64,000 nucleotides of DNA from RGIG3102 sp964525015 (GTDB lineage: Bacteria > Bacillota > Clostridia > Oscillospirales > Ruminococcaceae): contig CAZGFY010000001.1 in assembly GCA_964525015.1 (NCBI GenBank), positions 105,209 to 169,208 of the forward strand, read 5' to 3'. Under the pieces are notes generated by a model that was given only the letters and a program-made list of their open reading frames with translations, made no database searches and was not told where the DNA came from. This document shows positions 35,920-44,864 of this stretch, piece by piece (positions within the stretch are counted from its first letter, which is position 1; the number at the start of each line of letters is the position of its first letter). The translations under genes and the position numbers were made by a program.

Positions 35920-37192
35920 TTAAGGCTATCCCCCTATCAAAAAAGCTGATTTGAGAAACGTTATTTTCTATATTGAAATTTTGCTTTTTAGTATCTAATA
36001 GTAGATATTCTTCTGCTTTATGTCTATCTATTTTAGTGTATTCCATCGCCTTGCCCTTACAAGTTATAAAAAATCGTGCTCTTTTTAAAACTACCCCTAT
36101 TTTTTTTAGCGACTCAAAGTCTAAATAAGCAACTCTTCTAGCTTTAATAATTCTTTTTGCTGACAAAACGCCTATTCCTGGCACACGCAAAAGCATTTCA
36201 TAATCAGCTGTATTTATCTCAACAGGGAAAAGGTGCATATTATTTAAAGCCCAGTTGCACTTAGGATCAAAATCAGGATTAAACATCGGATTTTCATCAT
36301 TTAAAATTTCTTCTGCACGAAATCCATAAAATCTTAAAAGCCAATCTGCTTGATAAAGCCTATGTTCTCTTAAAAGTGGTGGTTTATCTCCTATTTGAGG
36401 TAAGTTCCTATCACTATTAACTCCGATATAAGCTGAAAAAAACACTCTTTTTAATTTATATCCATCATATAGCCCTTGAGTTAGCCTTAAAATTTGCAAA
36501 TCACTTTCATCACTCGCTCCAACAATCATTTGTGTGGACTGCCCAGCTGGCGCAAACTTTGGTGCGTTTTTATACACTATTAGTTCTTTTTTCGCTTGTA
36601 TATTTCTATCTTTAATATCTTTCATTGGCAGTAAAATATTAGTTTTTGTTTTATCAGGAGCTAACTTTTTTAGGCTGTTTTCACTAGGAAGTTCTATGTT
36701 AACGCTAACTCTGTCTGCTAAAAAACCAACTTCTTGCACTAATTCCTTGCTAGTTCCTGGTATAACTTTTGCATGAATATATCCATTAAACTTATATTCA
36801 TATCTTAAAATTTGCATGCATTTAATAATTAATTGCATAGTATAATCCGGGCTTTTAATAACACCTGATGAAATAAACAGTCCTTCTATATAATTTCTCT
36901 TATAAAAATCAATAGTTAAATCTGCTAATTCTTTTGGGGTAAAGGCTGCCCTTTTAACATCATTACTCTTTCTATTTACACAGTAAACACAATCATATTC
37001 GCAATAATTAGTAAATAGTATTTTCAACAGTGAAACACATCTGCCATCACTCGACCAAGTATGGCAGATACCAGCGTTATAAACTGAACCTATCCCATCT
37101 TTGTCACTTTTTCTATCACTTCCACTAGAAGTGCAAGAAGCATCATATTTTGCACTATCTGCAAGAATTTCAAGCTTTTCTAAAATATCCAT
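35912..37192 (-). CDS. Putative DNA modification/repair radical SAM protein (TIGR03916-type)
   Basis: A protein of about 426 residues. The cluster-binding motif is CEYDCVYC (C64, C68 and C71 from the chosen start), preceded by the family-typical SVYNAGICHTWSSDGRC. A C-terminal helix-hairpin-helix VPGIGVLSAKRI (DNA contact) is present. It is distantly like spore photoproduct lyase. The frame extends upstream to 37237, but the ATG at 37192 follows GGTGG at good spacing and gives the family's usual MDILEKLEIL start. It forms a coupled pair with the next gene. Substrate unknown. Confidence 0.88.
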   Translation of the reverse strand: MDILEKLEILADSAKYDASCTSSGSDRKSDKDGIGSVYNAGICHTWSSDGRCVSLLKILFTNYCEYDCVYCVNRKSNDVKRAAFTPKELADLTIDFYKRNYIEGLFISSGVIKSPDYTMQLIIKCMQILRYEYKFNGYIHAKVIPGTSKELVQEVGFLADRVSVNIELPSENSLKKLAPDKTKTNILLPMKDIKDRNIQAKKELIVYKNAPKFAPAGQSTQMIVGASDESDLQILRLTQGLYDGYKLKRVFFSAYIGVNSDRNLPQIGDKPPLLREHRLYQADWLLRFYGFRAEEILNDENPMFNPDFDPKCNWALNNMHLFPVEINTADYEMLLRVPGIGVLSAKRIIKARRVAYLDFESLKKIGVVLKRARFFITCKGKAMEYTKIDRHKAEEYLLLDTKKQNFNIENNVSQISFFDRGIALNA

Positions 37193-37347
37193 TATAACAC
37201 CACCAAAACTGTTGTTTTTATACATTATAACATCCATTGGTTGTTAATTCAAGATATTTTACTACTTTTAGTTGTGAAACTTTATCATCTTAGTTTATTT
37301 ACCTAAAATATTAAAACTAAATACTGATTTTTTTTGCTTATAATACA

Positions 37348-37376
37348 TTGTTTAAAAATCATATTTATGGTATAAT
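37348..37376 (+). promoter_or_regulatory. Promoter of MATE gene 1
   Basis: TTGTTT (37348-37353), 17-nt spacer, extended -10 TGGTATAAT with TATAAT at 37371-37376. A GAAAGGA ribosome site precedes the ATG. Confidence 0.8.
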
Positions 37377-37416
37377 TACTAAGTTGTATACAAGATAAGT
37401 GAAAGGACTTTAAATT

Positions 37417-38769
37417 ATGAACAGAGAAGAAAAACTTGGTAATTCTCCCATTGGAAAATTAATGGTTGAACTATCTATACCGATGATATTAGCACAATTT
37501 GTTAATGTTTTATATAATATGGTTGATAGAATGTATATAGGCAGGATAGAAGGCGTTGGCGCGTCTGCTTTAACAGGGCTTGGGCTGTGTTTCCCTATTA
37601 TTATAATCATATCTGCATTTAGTTTTTTTGCTGGAACTGGTGGTGCACCACTTGCAGCTATCGAGCTTGGAAAAGGAAATAGAGAAGAAGCTAGAAAAAT
37701 ATTAGGTAATGCGATTATACTAATTTTATTTTTCACCGTTAGCTTAACTGTTATCTTTTTAATTATCCAAGAGCCACTTCTATATCTTTTTGGTGCTAGC
37801 GAAACTACAATACCTTTTGCACTAGATTATTTATCAATTTATTTATACGGAACTATATTCGTACAATTTTCACTTGGCTTAAATCCTTACATTATCTGTC
37901 AAGGACAAAGCAAAACTGCAATGCTTTCAGTTGTTATTGGTGCGATTACAAATATTATACTAGACCCGTTCTTCATCTTCACATTAGATATGGGTGTTAA
38001 GGGCGCAGCACTTGCAACTATTATTAGCCAAGGCGTTAGTGCTATTTGGATTTTCAAATTCTTATCTTCTGAAAAAAGTTCTTTAAGAATAACTAAAGAT
38101 ATTGTTAAGTTTGATAAAAAAGTTGTTAAAAAAATATCTTCACTTGGTATTTCTCCATTTATTATGAGCTCAACTCAAAGTTTTGTTGCTATTGCATTTA
38201 ATAGCCAGCTTTCAAAATACGGTGGCGATTTATATGTTGGCTCTTTTACTATTTTAAATAGTGTTATGGAAATGTTTACTATTCCAATCAACGGATTTAC
38301 AACTGGTATTCAGCCAATTATCAGCTACAACTACGGCGCTGGAAAAATTGATAGAGTTCGCAAAACTGTAAAATACGCACTTATGACAACTTGTACTGTT
38401 TCATTTTCTTGCGCAATACTAGTTATCAATTTCCCTGCCTTTTTTGGCTCAATTTTCACAAATGATGCTGCTTTAATTGCAATTGTTGTTGAAGTTTTAC
38501 CTATATTTATAGCTGGTATGCTAATATTCGGAATTCAAATGACAGCTCAAAGCACATTCGTTGGCCTTGGATTTGCTAAAATATCATTATTTATAGCATC
38601 TTTAAGAAAGATTATTTTATTAATACCATTAATTTATATCTTCGGCTCAACATTTGGTTTAATGGGTATATACTGGGCAGAGCCAATCGCAGATTTCACT
38701 TCTGCAACTACTGCTGGTATTTTCTTATTAGTGGTTTACAATAAAGTTTTAAAAGAAAAGAATATATAA
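37417..38769 (+). CDS. MATE family efflux transporter (1)
   Basis: A 450-residue MATE-type cation/drug antiporter with twelve hydrophobic segments in two homologous halves. The N-terminal start LGNSPIGKLMVELSIPMI and the first-half NVLYNMVDRMYIG (residues 28-40) are typical of the DinF/NorM-like clostridial group. A second-half segment GIQPIISYNYGAGK is also typical. Substrate unknown. It is monocistronic, with its own promoter and a bidirectional terminator. A second MATE gene lies at 51351-52694. Confidence 0.92.
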   Translation: MNREEKLGNSPIGKLMVELSIPMILAQFVNVLYNMVDRMYIGRIEGVGASALTGLGLCFPIIIIISAFSFFAGTGGAPLAAIELGKGNREEARKILGNAIILILFFTVSLTVIFLIIQEPLLYLFGASETTIPFALDYLSIYLYGTIFVQFSLGLNPYIICQGQSKTAMLSVVIGAITNIILDPFFIFTLDMGVKGAALATIISQGVSAIWIFKFLSSEKSSLRITKDIVKFDKKVVKKISSLGISPFIMSSTQSFVAIAFNSQLSKYGGDLYVGSFTILNSVMEMFTIPINGFTTGIQPIISYNYGAGKIDRVRKTVKYALMTTCTVSFSCAILVINFPAFFGSIFTNDAALIAIVVEVLPIFIAGMLIFGIQMTAQSTFVGLGFAKISLFIASLRKIILLIPLIYIFGSTFGLMGIYWAEPIADFTSATTAGIFLLVVYNKVLKEKNI

Positions 38770-38860
38770 TTTACATTATTCTAGTTTTCATTGTTTGAAT
38801 TGCCAAACTGCGTGCAATACATTATGCAAGATAATATATATAATATAAAGTTATAAAACA

Positions 38861-38898
38861 AAAATCCCAGTAAATCAAATTTACTGGGATTTTTAATT
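38861..38898. terminator. Bidirectional terminator
   Basis: AAAATCCCAGTAAA (38861-38874) and TTTACTGGGATTTT (38880-38893) with flanking A and T runs, between convergent MATE and ackA genes. Confidence 0.93.
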
Positions 38899-38915
38899 TT
38901 ATTATATTTTAATAA

Positions 38916-40115
38916 TTATTTAGAAACAACTGAAACTGTATCTCTTGCAATCATAATTTCTTCATTTGTTTGAACAACTAAAGATTTAACTGTTGAGCCT
39001 TCACCTGTAATATCAATAACAGCAGCTCCACGTTTTTTGTTTTCTTCTTTATTAACTTTAACGCCTAAGAATTCTAAACCTTCTAGAACGCCAGCTCTTA
39101 TTTCGCCTGAATTTTCGCCGATACCAGCTGTGAATAAAATACAATCAACTCCGCCCATCGCAGCAGCATAGCTACCGATGAATTTTTTGATTTGATAGTA
39201 GTACATATCAAGTGCAAGTTGTGCTCTTTGATTGCCTTGTGCCGCAGCGTCTTCAATGTCACGACAGTCGCTAGAAATACCAGAAACGCCAACGAAACCA
39301 CCTTTTTTAGTTAAATAATCTGTGATTTCATTTCCTTTAATTCCTGTAACTTCTGAAATTAAAGCAGCAACTGAAGGATCTAAATCACCTGAACGTGAAC
39401 CCATCATAAATCCACCAAGAGGAGTTAAGCCCATTGAAGTATCAACAACTTTACCACAGTCAACAGCTGCAAGAGATGCACCGTTACCTAGATGGCAAGA
39501 AATGATTTTTAATTCACTAATATCTTTGCCAATATAATCAGCAGCAGCTTTTGTTACGAATTTATGGCTTGTCCCGTGGAAACCGTAACGACGAACTGAA
39601 TGTTTTTCATAAAACTCATATGGAACTGCATACATATATGCTTTTGCAGGCATTGTTGCGTGGAACGCTGTATCAAATACTGCAACGTTTGGCATATCTG
39701 TGCCGAAAATTTCTTGAACACTTTTAATACCTTGAACAGCAGCTGGATTATGAGCTGGAGCAAGTGCAGATAAGTCTGCGATTGTTTTTACAACTTCATC
39801 AGTGATAAGTGTTGGTTGTTGGAATTTTTCTCCTCCGTGAACCACACGATGGCCAACTGCTGTGATTTCGCTTTTATCTTTAATTACAGCACCTTCACCT
39901 GTTGACATCATTTCAAACACTTTTGCAATAGCTTCTGTATGGTTTGCAAAGTCTACTTCAACTTTCCATTCGCCACCCTTAGCTTTATGTGTAATAAAAG
40001 AACCACCAATTGCAATTCTTTCGCAAACACCTTTGCAAATAACGCTTTCATCTGTCATATCGATTAATTGATATTTTAATGAACTTGAGCCACAGTTAAT
40101 AACTAAAATTTTCAT
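38916..40115 (-). CDS. ackA: Acetate kinase
   Basis: Converts acetyl phosphate and ADP to acetate and ATP; 399 residues. It starts MKILVINCGSSSLKYQL. Family motifs VAVFDTAFHATMP, RYGFHGTSHKFV, SCHLGNGASL and FTAGIGENS are present. The open frame extends to a TTG at 40127, but GGAGG at 40121-40125 places the start at ATG 40115. Phosphotransacetylase (pta) is not adjacent, which is less usual. Codon use is like that of gapA, suggesting high expression. Confidence 0.98.
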   Translation of the reverse strand: MKILVINCGSSSLKYQLIDMTDESVICKGVCERIAIGGSFITHKAKGGEWKVEVDFANHTEAIAKVFEMMSTGEGAVIKDKSEITAVGHRVVHGGEKFQQPTLITDEVVKTIADLSALAPAHNPAAVQGIKSVQEIFGTDMPNVAVFDTAFHATMPAKAYMYAVPYEFYEKHSVRRYGFHGTSHKFVTKAAADYIGKDISELKIISCHLGNGASLAAVDCGKVVDTSMGLTPLGGFMMGSRSGDLDPSVAALISEVTGIKGNEITDYLTKKGGFVGVSGISSDCRDIEDAAAQGNQRAQLALDMYYYQIKKFIGSYAAAMGGVDCILFTAGIGENSGEIRAGVLEGLEFLGVKVNKEENKKRGAAVIDITGEGSTVKSLVVQTNEEIMIARDTVSVVSK

Positions 40116-40178
40116 TCTTGCCTCCAAATAATTTTTAATTTATTATTAATTTGCATTTTAATTAATGCTAACTATACT

Positions 40179-40207
40179 ATTATAAGATATGCTACCTGTT
40201 TTTTCAA
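40179..40207 (-). promoter_or_regulatory. ackA promoter
   Basis: On the minus strand, TTGAAA (40207-40202), 17-nt spacer, TATAAT (40184-40179). Confidence 0.85.
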
Positions 40208-40284
40208 CTATTTTGATGCATTTTTTTAAATTTTCGTGTTTTTTTCTAAGTTTTTTGCTAAAAGAATAGATATTCATAGTTATT

Positions 40285-40562
40285 TTAGCCTTGCTCATAT
40301 AATCCGAACCGCCTAAAATCGGATAATTTTTTCCTAAAGCTACGTTAAATTCATTTATAAGGCGAAAGCATTATTTCGTAAATTTGCCTTGTTTTATAAA
40401 AAAATTATTGGATTTTAGGTCGTAGATTTAATAATACTCAAATAGGTTTTATAGCAAGGCAAAGATTTGAGATAATGCTTTCGCCTTATAAAAAGCTTTA
40501 ACGCAGATATACAGCCTATTTGAATATTATTAAACGTGTTCGGATTATATGAGCAAGGCTTA
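40285..40562. mobile_element. MITE-like structured element
   Basis: No open frame. The terminal inverted repeats (40288-40309 and 40538-40559, perfect over 22 bp, beginning GCCTTGCTCATATAATCCG) are flanked by TTA on both sides, a possible 3-bp target duplication. Inside are a 20-bp perfect inverted repeat (40355-40374 / 40472-40491) with TTTGCCTTG/CAAGGCAAA nested within it (40383-40391 / 40455-40463). There is also a 19/20 repeat (40427-40446 / 40515-40534) and a 9-bp pair (40312-40320 / 40411-40419). The pairs cross, so alternative folds or kissing loops are possible. It is either a non-autonomous transposable element or a structured RNA. Confidence 0.7.
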
Positions 40563-40593
40563 GGCCTAAAAGCTCGTTTAATAATAAACAAAC

Positions 40594-40622
40594 TTGACAT
40601 ATCTTTACTATTTATTTATTAT
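40594..40622 (+). promoter_or_regulatory. tmcAL promoter
   Basis: TTGACA (40594-40599), 17-nt spacer, TATTAT (40617-40622), just right of the MITE-like element. Confidence 0.85.
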
Positions 40623-40656
40623 AAAAGCATAAATAAATTAAAAGGAATATTATTAA

Positions 40657-41847
40657 ATGAAAAAAACTGCTGGAATAGTTGCCGAATATAACCCTTTTCA
40701 TACAGGACATCTGTATCAAATAGATTTTTTAAAAAGCCAAGGAATTGATGAAATAGTAATCATTCAAAGTGGCTCTTGTGTTCAGCGTGGTGAAATTGGA
40801 GTTTTTTCTAAATTTTTAAGAAGTAAATCTGCTGTTTTAAATGGGGCAAGCCTTGTTTTAGAACTTCCTTTTCCTTATTCATCTTTAAGTGCTGAAGGGT
40901 TTTGCTATTCAGCTGTTAGTATGCTTAAAGAATTAAATGTTGATATTATTTGTTTTGGCAGTGAGAGTGGAAATATAGATATTTTAAATGATATTGCTGA
41001 ATTTTTACTGAGCGAAGAATATAATAACTCTTTAAAAGGATACTTAAAGGATAAAGTTCCTTTTGCAAAAGCAAGAGAAAAAGCTCTTTTAGATAAATTT
41101 GAAATAACTCCTGATTTTGTTACTGCATCAAATGATATACTTGCAATTGAATATATAAAAGCTGCAAAAAAATTAGATTTTAGCGTTGAATTTATGCCTG
41201 TTAAAAGAAAAGGTGCTTTATACAATGATTTAAAAGAAAAAGACGGCTTTGCATCTGCAACTATGCTACGCGAAAATATTAAAAGCTTTAAATGGGACGC
41301 ATTTTTAAATTACATTCCAAAAAACAGCCACGATATTATTAACAAAGCCTTAAACCAAGGGGAATATTTTATTTTTGATAAAACTTTTGAGAGAAGTTTA
41401 TTATTTTCTTTAAAAAACAAAACTAGTGATTTTTTTAAAAGTTTGCCTGATTGCAATGAAGAACTCGCTGGTGCTTTTGAAACTGCCTTTTCTTATGCAA
41501 CTAGCATTGATATGGCTTTTTCCCTACTTCCAACTAAAAACTACACCCAATCAAGACTACGCCGAATTATGCTTTATGGATTTTTAAATCTAAAATTAGA
41601 TTTCCCAAAAGCACCACCATATATAAGAATTTTAGCAATAGGAAAAAATGGAGAAAATATAATAAAAGAAAAAAGCAAGAACACTTCCTTGCCTTTTTCT
41701 CATTCTATTAAACGTATTAAAGATATAAATAATGATTGTAAAATAGTTGCAGAGTATGAAAATAGAGCATTTAGTGCATTTTGCTGTTTTTCTAAAAACA
41801 TATCCGATACAAAGCTTGATTATACAAATAAATTATTTAAATATTAA
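40657..41847 (+). CDS. tmcAL: tRNA(Met) cytidine acetate ligase TmcAL
   Basis: A nucleotidyltransferase-fold enzyme of 396 residues that makes acetyl-AMP from acetate and ATP and acetylates the wobble cytidine of elongator tRNA-Met. The motif GIVAEYNPFHTGH (residues 6-18) contains the NPFHxGH signature, followed by SGSCVQRGE and later ASNDILAIEY. The length is typical. Lying divergent from ackA, an acetate-forming enzyme, is suggestive but probably coincidental. Its last codons overlap the convergent gtrA-like gene by 4 nt. Confidence 0.92.
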   Translation: MKKTAGIVAEYNPFHTGHLYQIDFLKSQGIDEIVIIQSGSCVQRGEIGVFSKFLRSKSAVLNGASLVLELPFPYSSLSAEGFCYSAVSMLKELNVDIICFGSESGNIDILNDIAEFLLSEEYNNSLKGYLKDKVPFAKAREKALLDKFEITPDFVTASNDILAIEYIKAAKKLDFSVEFMPVKRKGALYNDLKEKDGFASATMLRENIKSFKWDAFLNYIPKNSHDIINKALNQGEYFIFDKTFERSLLFSLKNKTSDFFKSLPDCNEELAGAFETAFSYATSIDMAFSLLPTKNYTQSRLRRIMLYGFLNLKLDFPKAPPYIRILAIGKNGENIIKEKSKNTSLPFSHSIKRIKDINNDCKIVAEYENRAFSAFCCFSKNISDTKLDYTNKLFKY

Positions 41848-42266
41848 TCTTTATTTTTAAAAACAAAAATTTTGCTTAAAAAATAATTTGCAACTGTTAC
41901 TATTGCTATTGATATTAATGCAGCAATTAAATCCTGCATCATAAAATTTGTAACAAATAGCCACATCAACGCCATATCTAAAAACAATGTTGCAACTCTT
42001 GAAGATGAAAAGCTAAAAAACTCTTTTAGATAATTTGGATTTGTGCTCTTAAAGACATATTTTCTATTTGTAAAATACGCAAATATAACTCCACTTGTCC
42101 ATTTAATTAAATTAGCTATTTGTAATTCAATTGCATCATTTACATCTAAAAAAGTTCTTGTGGATGCATAGTAAAATACAAGACTTACAATAGTCGTTAG
42201 TACTCCCACTATAATATAGTTAACTAATTCCTCATATTTTAAATATAACCTTTTAATTTTTTCCAA
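41844..42266 (-). CDS. GtrA family membrane protein
   Basis: About 140 residues with four membrane segments (near 17-37, 45-62, 80-100 and 108-128 from the chosen start). It matches GtrA, a small family thought to flip or support flipping of polyprenyl-linked sugars. The frame runs up to 42329, but a good promoter overlaps that end and transcription should start near 42302. The TTG at 42266, giving a start EKIKRLYLKYEE just before the first helix, is therefore preferred. It is not next to a GT2 gene; the GT2 at 23.7 kb could be its partner. Confidence 0.8.
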   Translation of the reverse strand: MEKIKRLYLKYEELVNYIIVGVLTTIVSLVFYYASTRTFLDVNDAIELQIANLIKWTSGVIFAYFTNRKYVFKSTNPNYLKEFFSFSSSRVATLFLDMALMWLFVTNFMMQDLIAALISIAIVTVANYFLSKIFVFKNKD

Positions 42267-42308
42267 CCTTAGTATCCATTCCTTTTCATAAAAATATCGT
42301 GTATTATT

Positions 42309-42337
42309 ATAATACAATTTTAAGTGCATTTTGTAAA
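42309..42337 (-). promoter_or_regulatory. Promoter of gtrA-like gene
   Basis: On the minus strand, TTTACA (42337-42332), 17-nt spacer, TATTAT (42314-42309). It places the transcript start downstream of the first ATG of the longest frame, which helps decide the gene start. Confidence 0.7.
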
Positions 42338-42417
42338 TATTTTATTTTTTTATTTTTTTCTACCTTTTTCGACAATTTTCAGCCTAGCTATTTTGTAGAA
42401 TTATGGTAGTATACATC

Positions 42418-42446
42418 TTGACAAGTACTTGTAAATGTACTATCAT
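42418..42446 (+). promoter_or_regulatory. Promoter of XRE gene with dyad in spacer
   Basis: TTGACA (42418-42423), 17-nt spacer, TATCAT (42441-42446). The spacer holds AGTAC-N8-GTACT (42424-42441), a candidate operator for the adjacent regulator. Confidence 0.7.
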
Positions 42447-42515
42447 TAATTAGATAGTTTGTTTTTTATTTATCGAGATAAAGTATGAATTAATAAAAAA
42501 ACAAAAGGAGTATAT

Positions 42516-42884
42516 ATGTACAGCTTATATGACATTATTAATGAATTATGCAAAACAAAAGGGATAACTCCTGGGAAAATGTGCCGAGATATTGGTATTA
42601 GTAGAGGTTTAATCACTGATTTAAAAATGGGAAGAAAGCATACTGCCAACGGCTCAACTCTTATTAAAATCGCAAACTATTTAAACGTTAGTGTAGATTT
42701 TCTTTTAAGTGGAGAAAAAAATAATAAGGATTATTCAGAGATTGATTCCTTAGTTAATCTTTTAATTAATAATCCCGAAGTTAGAATTATCCTTAAAAGA
42801 ATTTCTAATATTCCAGCTAGTGAATTAAAAAAAATAATCACTATGATTGATATATTAGAAATTGATGAAGTTTCAAAAGTTTAA
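42516..42884 (+). CDS. XRE family helix-turn-helix regulator
   Basis: 122 residues. The N-terminal HTH_3 domain covers about 5-65 (GITPGKMCRDIGISRGLITD, with turn GISRG), then the usual IANYLNVSVDFLLSG ending. A C-terminal helical tail of about 50 residues follows, with no ligand motif. It has its own promoter with a dyad, and lies 64 nt upstream of the SLC13-type transporter. It may control itself and that gene. Confidence 0.88.
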   Translation: MYSLYDIINELCKTKGITPGKMCRDIGISRGLITDLKMGRKHTANGSTLIKIANYLNVSVDFLLSGEKNNKDYSEIDSLVNLLINNPEVRIILKRISNIPASELKKIITMIDILEIDEVSKV

Positions 42885-42948
42885 TTATACACCTATAATT
42901 AATATTCTACACCACATTTCAAAATAAAAGAAAGGGATATTAAACATT

Positions 42949-44397
42949 ATGTCAACAACTCAAAAAAAAGATAATCGAATAATTTATCTGATTATTTCAG
43001 CCTTGTTCATTATCGCACCACATTTTTTATCCGCTCCTAGCGGAATGGGAGAATCAGCATTTCATATCCTTGGTATTTTTCTTGGATGCCTAACTTTATG
43101 GATGCTTGATAGTATTGATTGGCCTAGTATTTTATGTATCGGACTTCTTGGAATGATTCCAGAACTTGGACTTGGATCTGTTTTAAAATCAGCTTTTGGC
43201 TCAGACACTTTTGCATTTTTAATGTTCACATTTTTATGCACTTACACTATTTCAAAAACTGGCTTTTTAAAAAGATGTGCTGTAAGTTTTATCACAAGTA
43301 AATTTGCAAAAAAAGGTGGTTGGCATTTTATTATATCATTTTTTAGTGCTGTAATTTTAATTGGCTGTTTTATGTCACCAACTGTTATATTTATCCTATT
43401 TCTTCCTATATTAGAAGAAATTTATCGCCTACTTAATATTAAAAAAGGCGAAAAACTAGCAGAAATGCTAATTATTGGCCTTGCATTTTGCGTTTCTATC
43501 TCTTCTGGTATGACGCCTATTGCACACGTTTTTTCTGTTATGGCTATGGGCTTTTATGAAACTGCAACTGGGATTGCTATTAGTTATGCTGATTATATGC
43601 TTGTTATGATACCAGTTGGTATTTTAAGTGTTATCGCCCTACTATTAATTTTCAAATTCATTCTTCGCCCTGATATTTCAAAGCTTAAAAATATAGATAT
43701 TTCTTCACTTGCAAATGAAATAGAGCCTATAACAAAAAAAGAAATATATGTTGTTAGCGTTTTTGCCTTTGTTGTGTTTTTATGGGTTTTTCCTGGAATA
43801 TTCACTACTGTTCCAATCTTTGCAACAATAAAGACTTATGGTAGTGCTTTCCCACCAGTTGTTGGTATTGTTTTATATTCAATTGCAAAATTTGATGGGG
43901 AAAAAGTTTTAAATTTTGCAGATGGAATGAAAAATGGAATACCTTGGTCTAGTTTAATTATGGCTGGGGCAACTCTAGCACTTGGAGCAGGACTTACAAG
44001 CGATGCTATTGGGTTAAAAACATATCTTGTAGATATCCTTTCCCCTATTTTAGCAACAATTTCACCTAGCGTTTTAGTTTTAATATTTGTTGCTTGGGCT
44101 TGTGTTCAAACAAATCTTTCTTCAAATATGGTTACCGTAACAGTTGTAACAAATGTTGCTATTCCAATACTACTAGCCTACGGCGATGCTGTTAGCACTC
44201 CTAGCGTGGTTTGCTTAATCGGTATGATGGGAGCATATGCTTTTGCAACTCCACCTGCTATGCCACATATAGCCATCTCTGCTGGCTCTGACTGGACAAA
44301 CACTACTAGTTTATTTAAATACGGGCTAATCTTTATGCTAGCGACAACTTTAATTGCTACATATATTGGATATCCTTTAGCAAGCGTAATTATGTAA
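42949..44397 (+). CDS. SLC13/DASS-type anion transporter
   Basis: 482 residues with about twelve hydrophobic segments. The arrangement and the motifs SSGMTPIAHVFSVMAMG and TPPAMPHIAISAG resemble the divalent anion:sodium symporter (SLC13) family, whose two SN-type/TP loops bind substrate and sodium. Likely substrates are dicarboxylates or related acids; I cannot decide which. It follows the XRE regulator and is ended by a strong terminator. Confidence 0.8.
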   Translation: MSTTQKKDNRIIYLIISALFIIAPHFLSAPSGMGESAFHILGIFLGCLTLWMLDSIDWPSILCIGLLGMIPELGLGSVLKSAFGSDTFAFLMFTFLCTYTISKTGFLKRCAVSFITSKFAKKGGWHFIISFFSAVILIGCFMSPTVIFILFLPILEEIYRLLNIKKGEKLAEMLIIGLAFCVSISSGMTPIAHVFSVMAMGFYETATGIAISYADYMLVMIPVGILSVIALLLIFKFILRPDISKLKNIDISSLANEIEPITKKEIYVVSVFAFVVFLWVFPGIFTTVPIFATIKTYGSAFPPVVGIVLYSIAKFDGEKVLNFADGMKNGIPWSSLIMAGATLALGAGLTSDAIGLKTYLVDILSPILATISPSVLVLIFVAWACVQTNLSSNMVTVTVVTNVAIPILLAYGDAVSTPSVVCLIGMMGAYAFATPPAMPHIAISAGSDWTNTTSLFKYGLIFMLATTLIATYIGYPLASVIM

Positions 44398-44414
44398 AAT
44401 TAAATACTTATATT

Positions 44415-44442
44415 AAAAAACGGCTAAATTTAGCCGTTTTTT
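44415..44442. terminator. Bidirectional terminator
   Basis: AAAAACGGCTAAA and TTTAGCCGTTTTT, nearly a perfect palindrome, between convergent transporter and HIT genes. Confidence 0.93.
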
Positions 44443-44448
44443 GTTTGT

Positions 44449-44844
44449 TTATAATTCTTTTTTAATTTTATTTGCTACATCAATTGAAAATTCAACCTTT
44501 TCTCTATTTGCGGCAATCCACTTTATTCCATCATTATTAAATCTTGGAATAATATGAAAATGCAGATGATTAAACTCGCAAAACATTCCACCATTTTGAA
44601 CTATCGCGTAGCCATCACAATTATAAATCTTTTTTATAGCTTTAACAATTTTTTGAGATATAAGCATAATTTCGCTGAGTATATCTAGCGGGATATCTTC
44701 AATTGAGTCTTTGTGAATTTTAGGAAGTATTAATAAATGCCCTTCACTTAATGGGTCTATATCCAAAACAACTTTCAAATTTCCACTTTCATAAACTGCA
44801 TAACTCGGCTCTTTATTTGATATAATATCGCAAAATACGCACAT
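44449..44844 (-). CDS. HIT family protein
   Basis: A 131-residue histidine-triad nucleotide-binding protein. The triad is NHLHFHIIPRF (about 92-102). The N-terminal CVFCDI start carries two zinc-type cysteines. HIT proteins hydrolyse adenosine phosphoramidates or dinucleotides. It is the last gene of the pgl-gnd-zwf operon, 20 nt after the DUF1904 gene. A role in sugar metabolism is not implied by the family. Confidence 0.92.
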   Translation of the reverse strand: MCVFCDIISNKEPSYAVYESGNLKVVLDIDPLSEGHLLILPKIHKDSIEDIPLDILSEIMLISQKIVKAIKKIYNCDGYAIVQNGGMFCEFNHLHFHIIPRFNNDGIKWIAANREKVEFSIDVANKIKKEL

Positions 44845-44864
44845 ATTTTAAACCTCTTTATTTT

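Noticed and set aside
38916..41847. A functional acetate module joining ackA and tmcAL
   Set aside because: The genes are divergent, have separate promoters and are split by the MITE-like element. TmcAL uses acetate but the adjacency is weak evidence.
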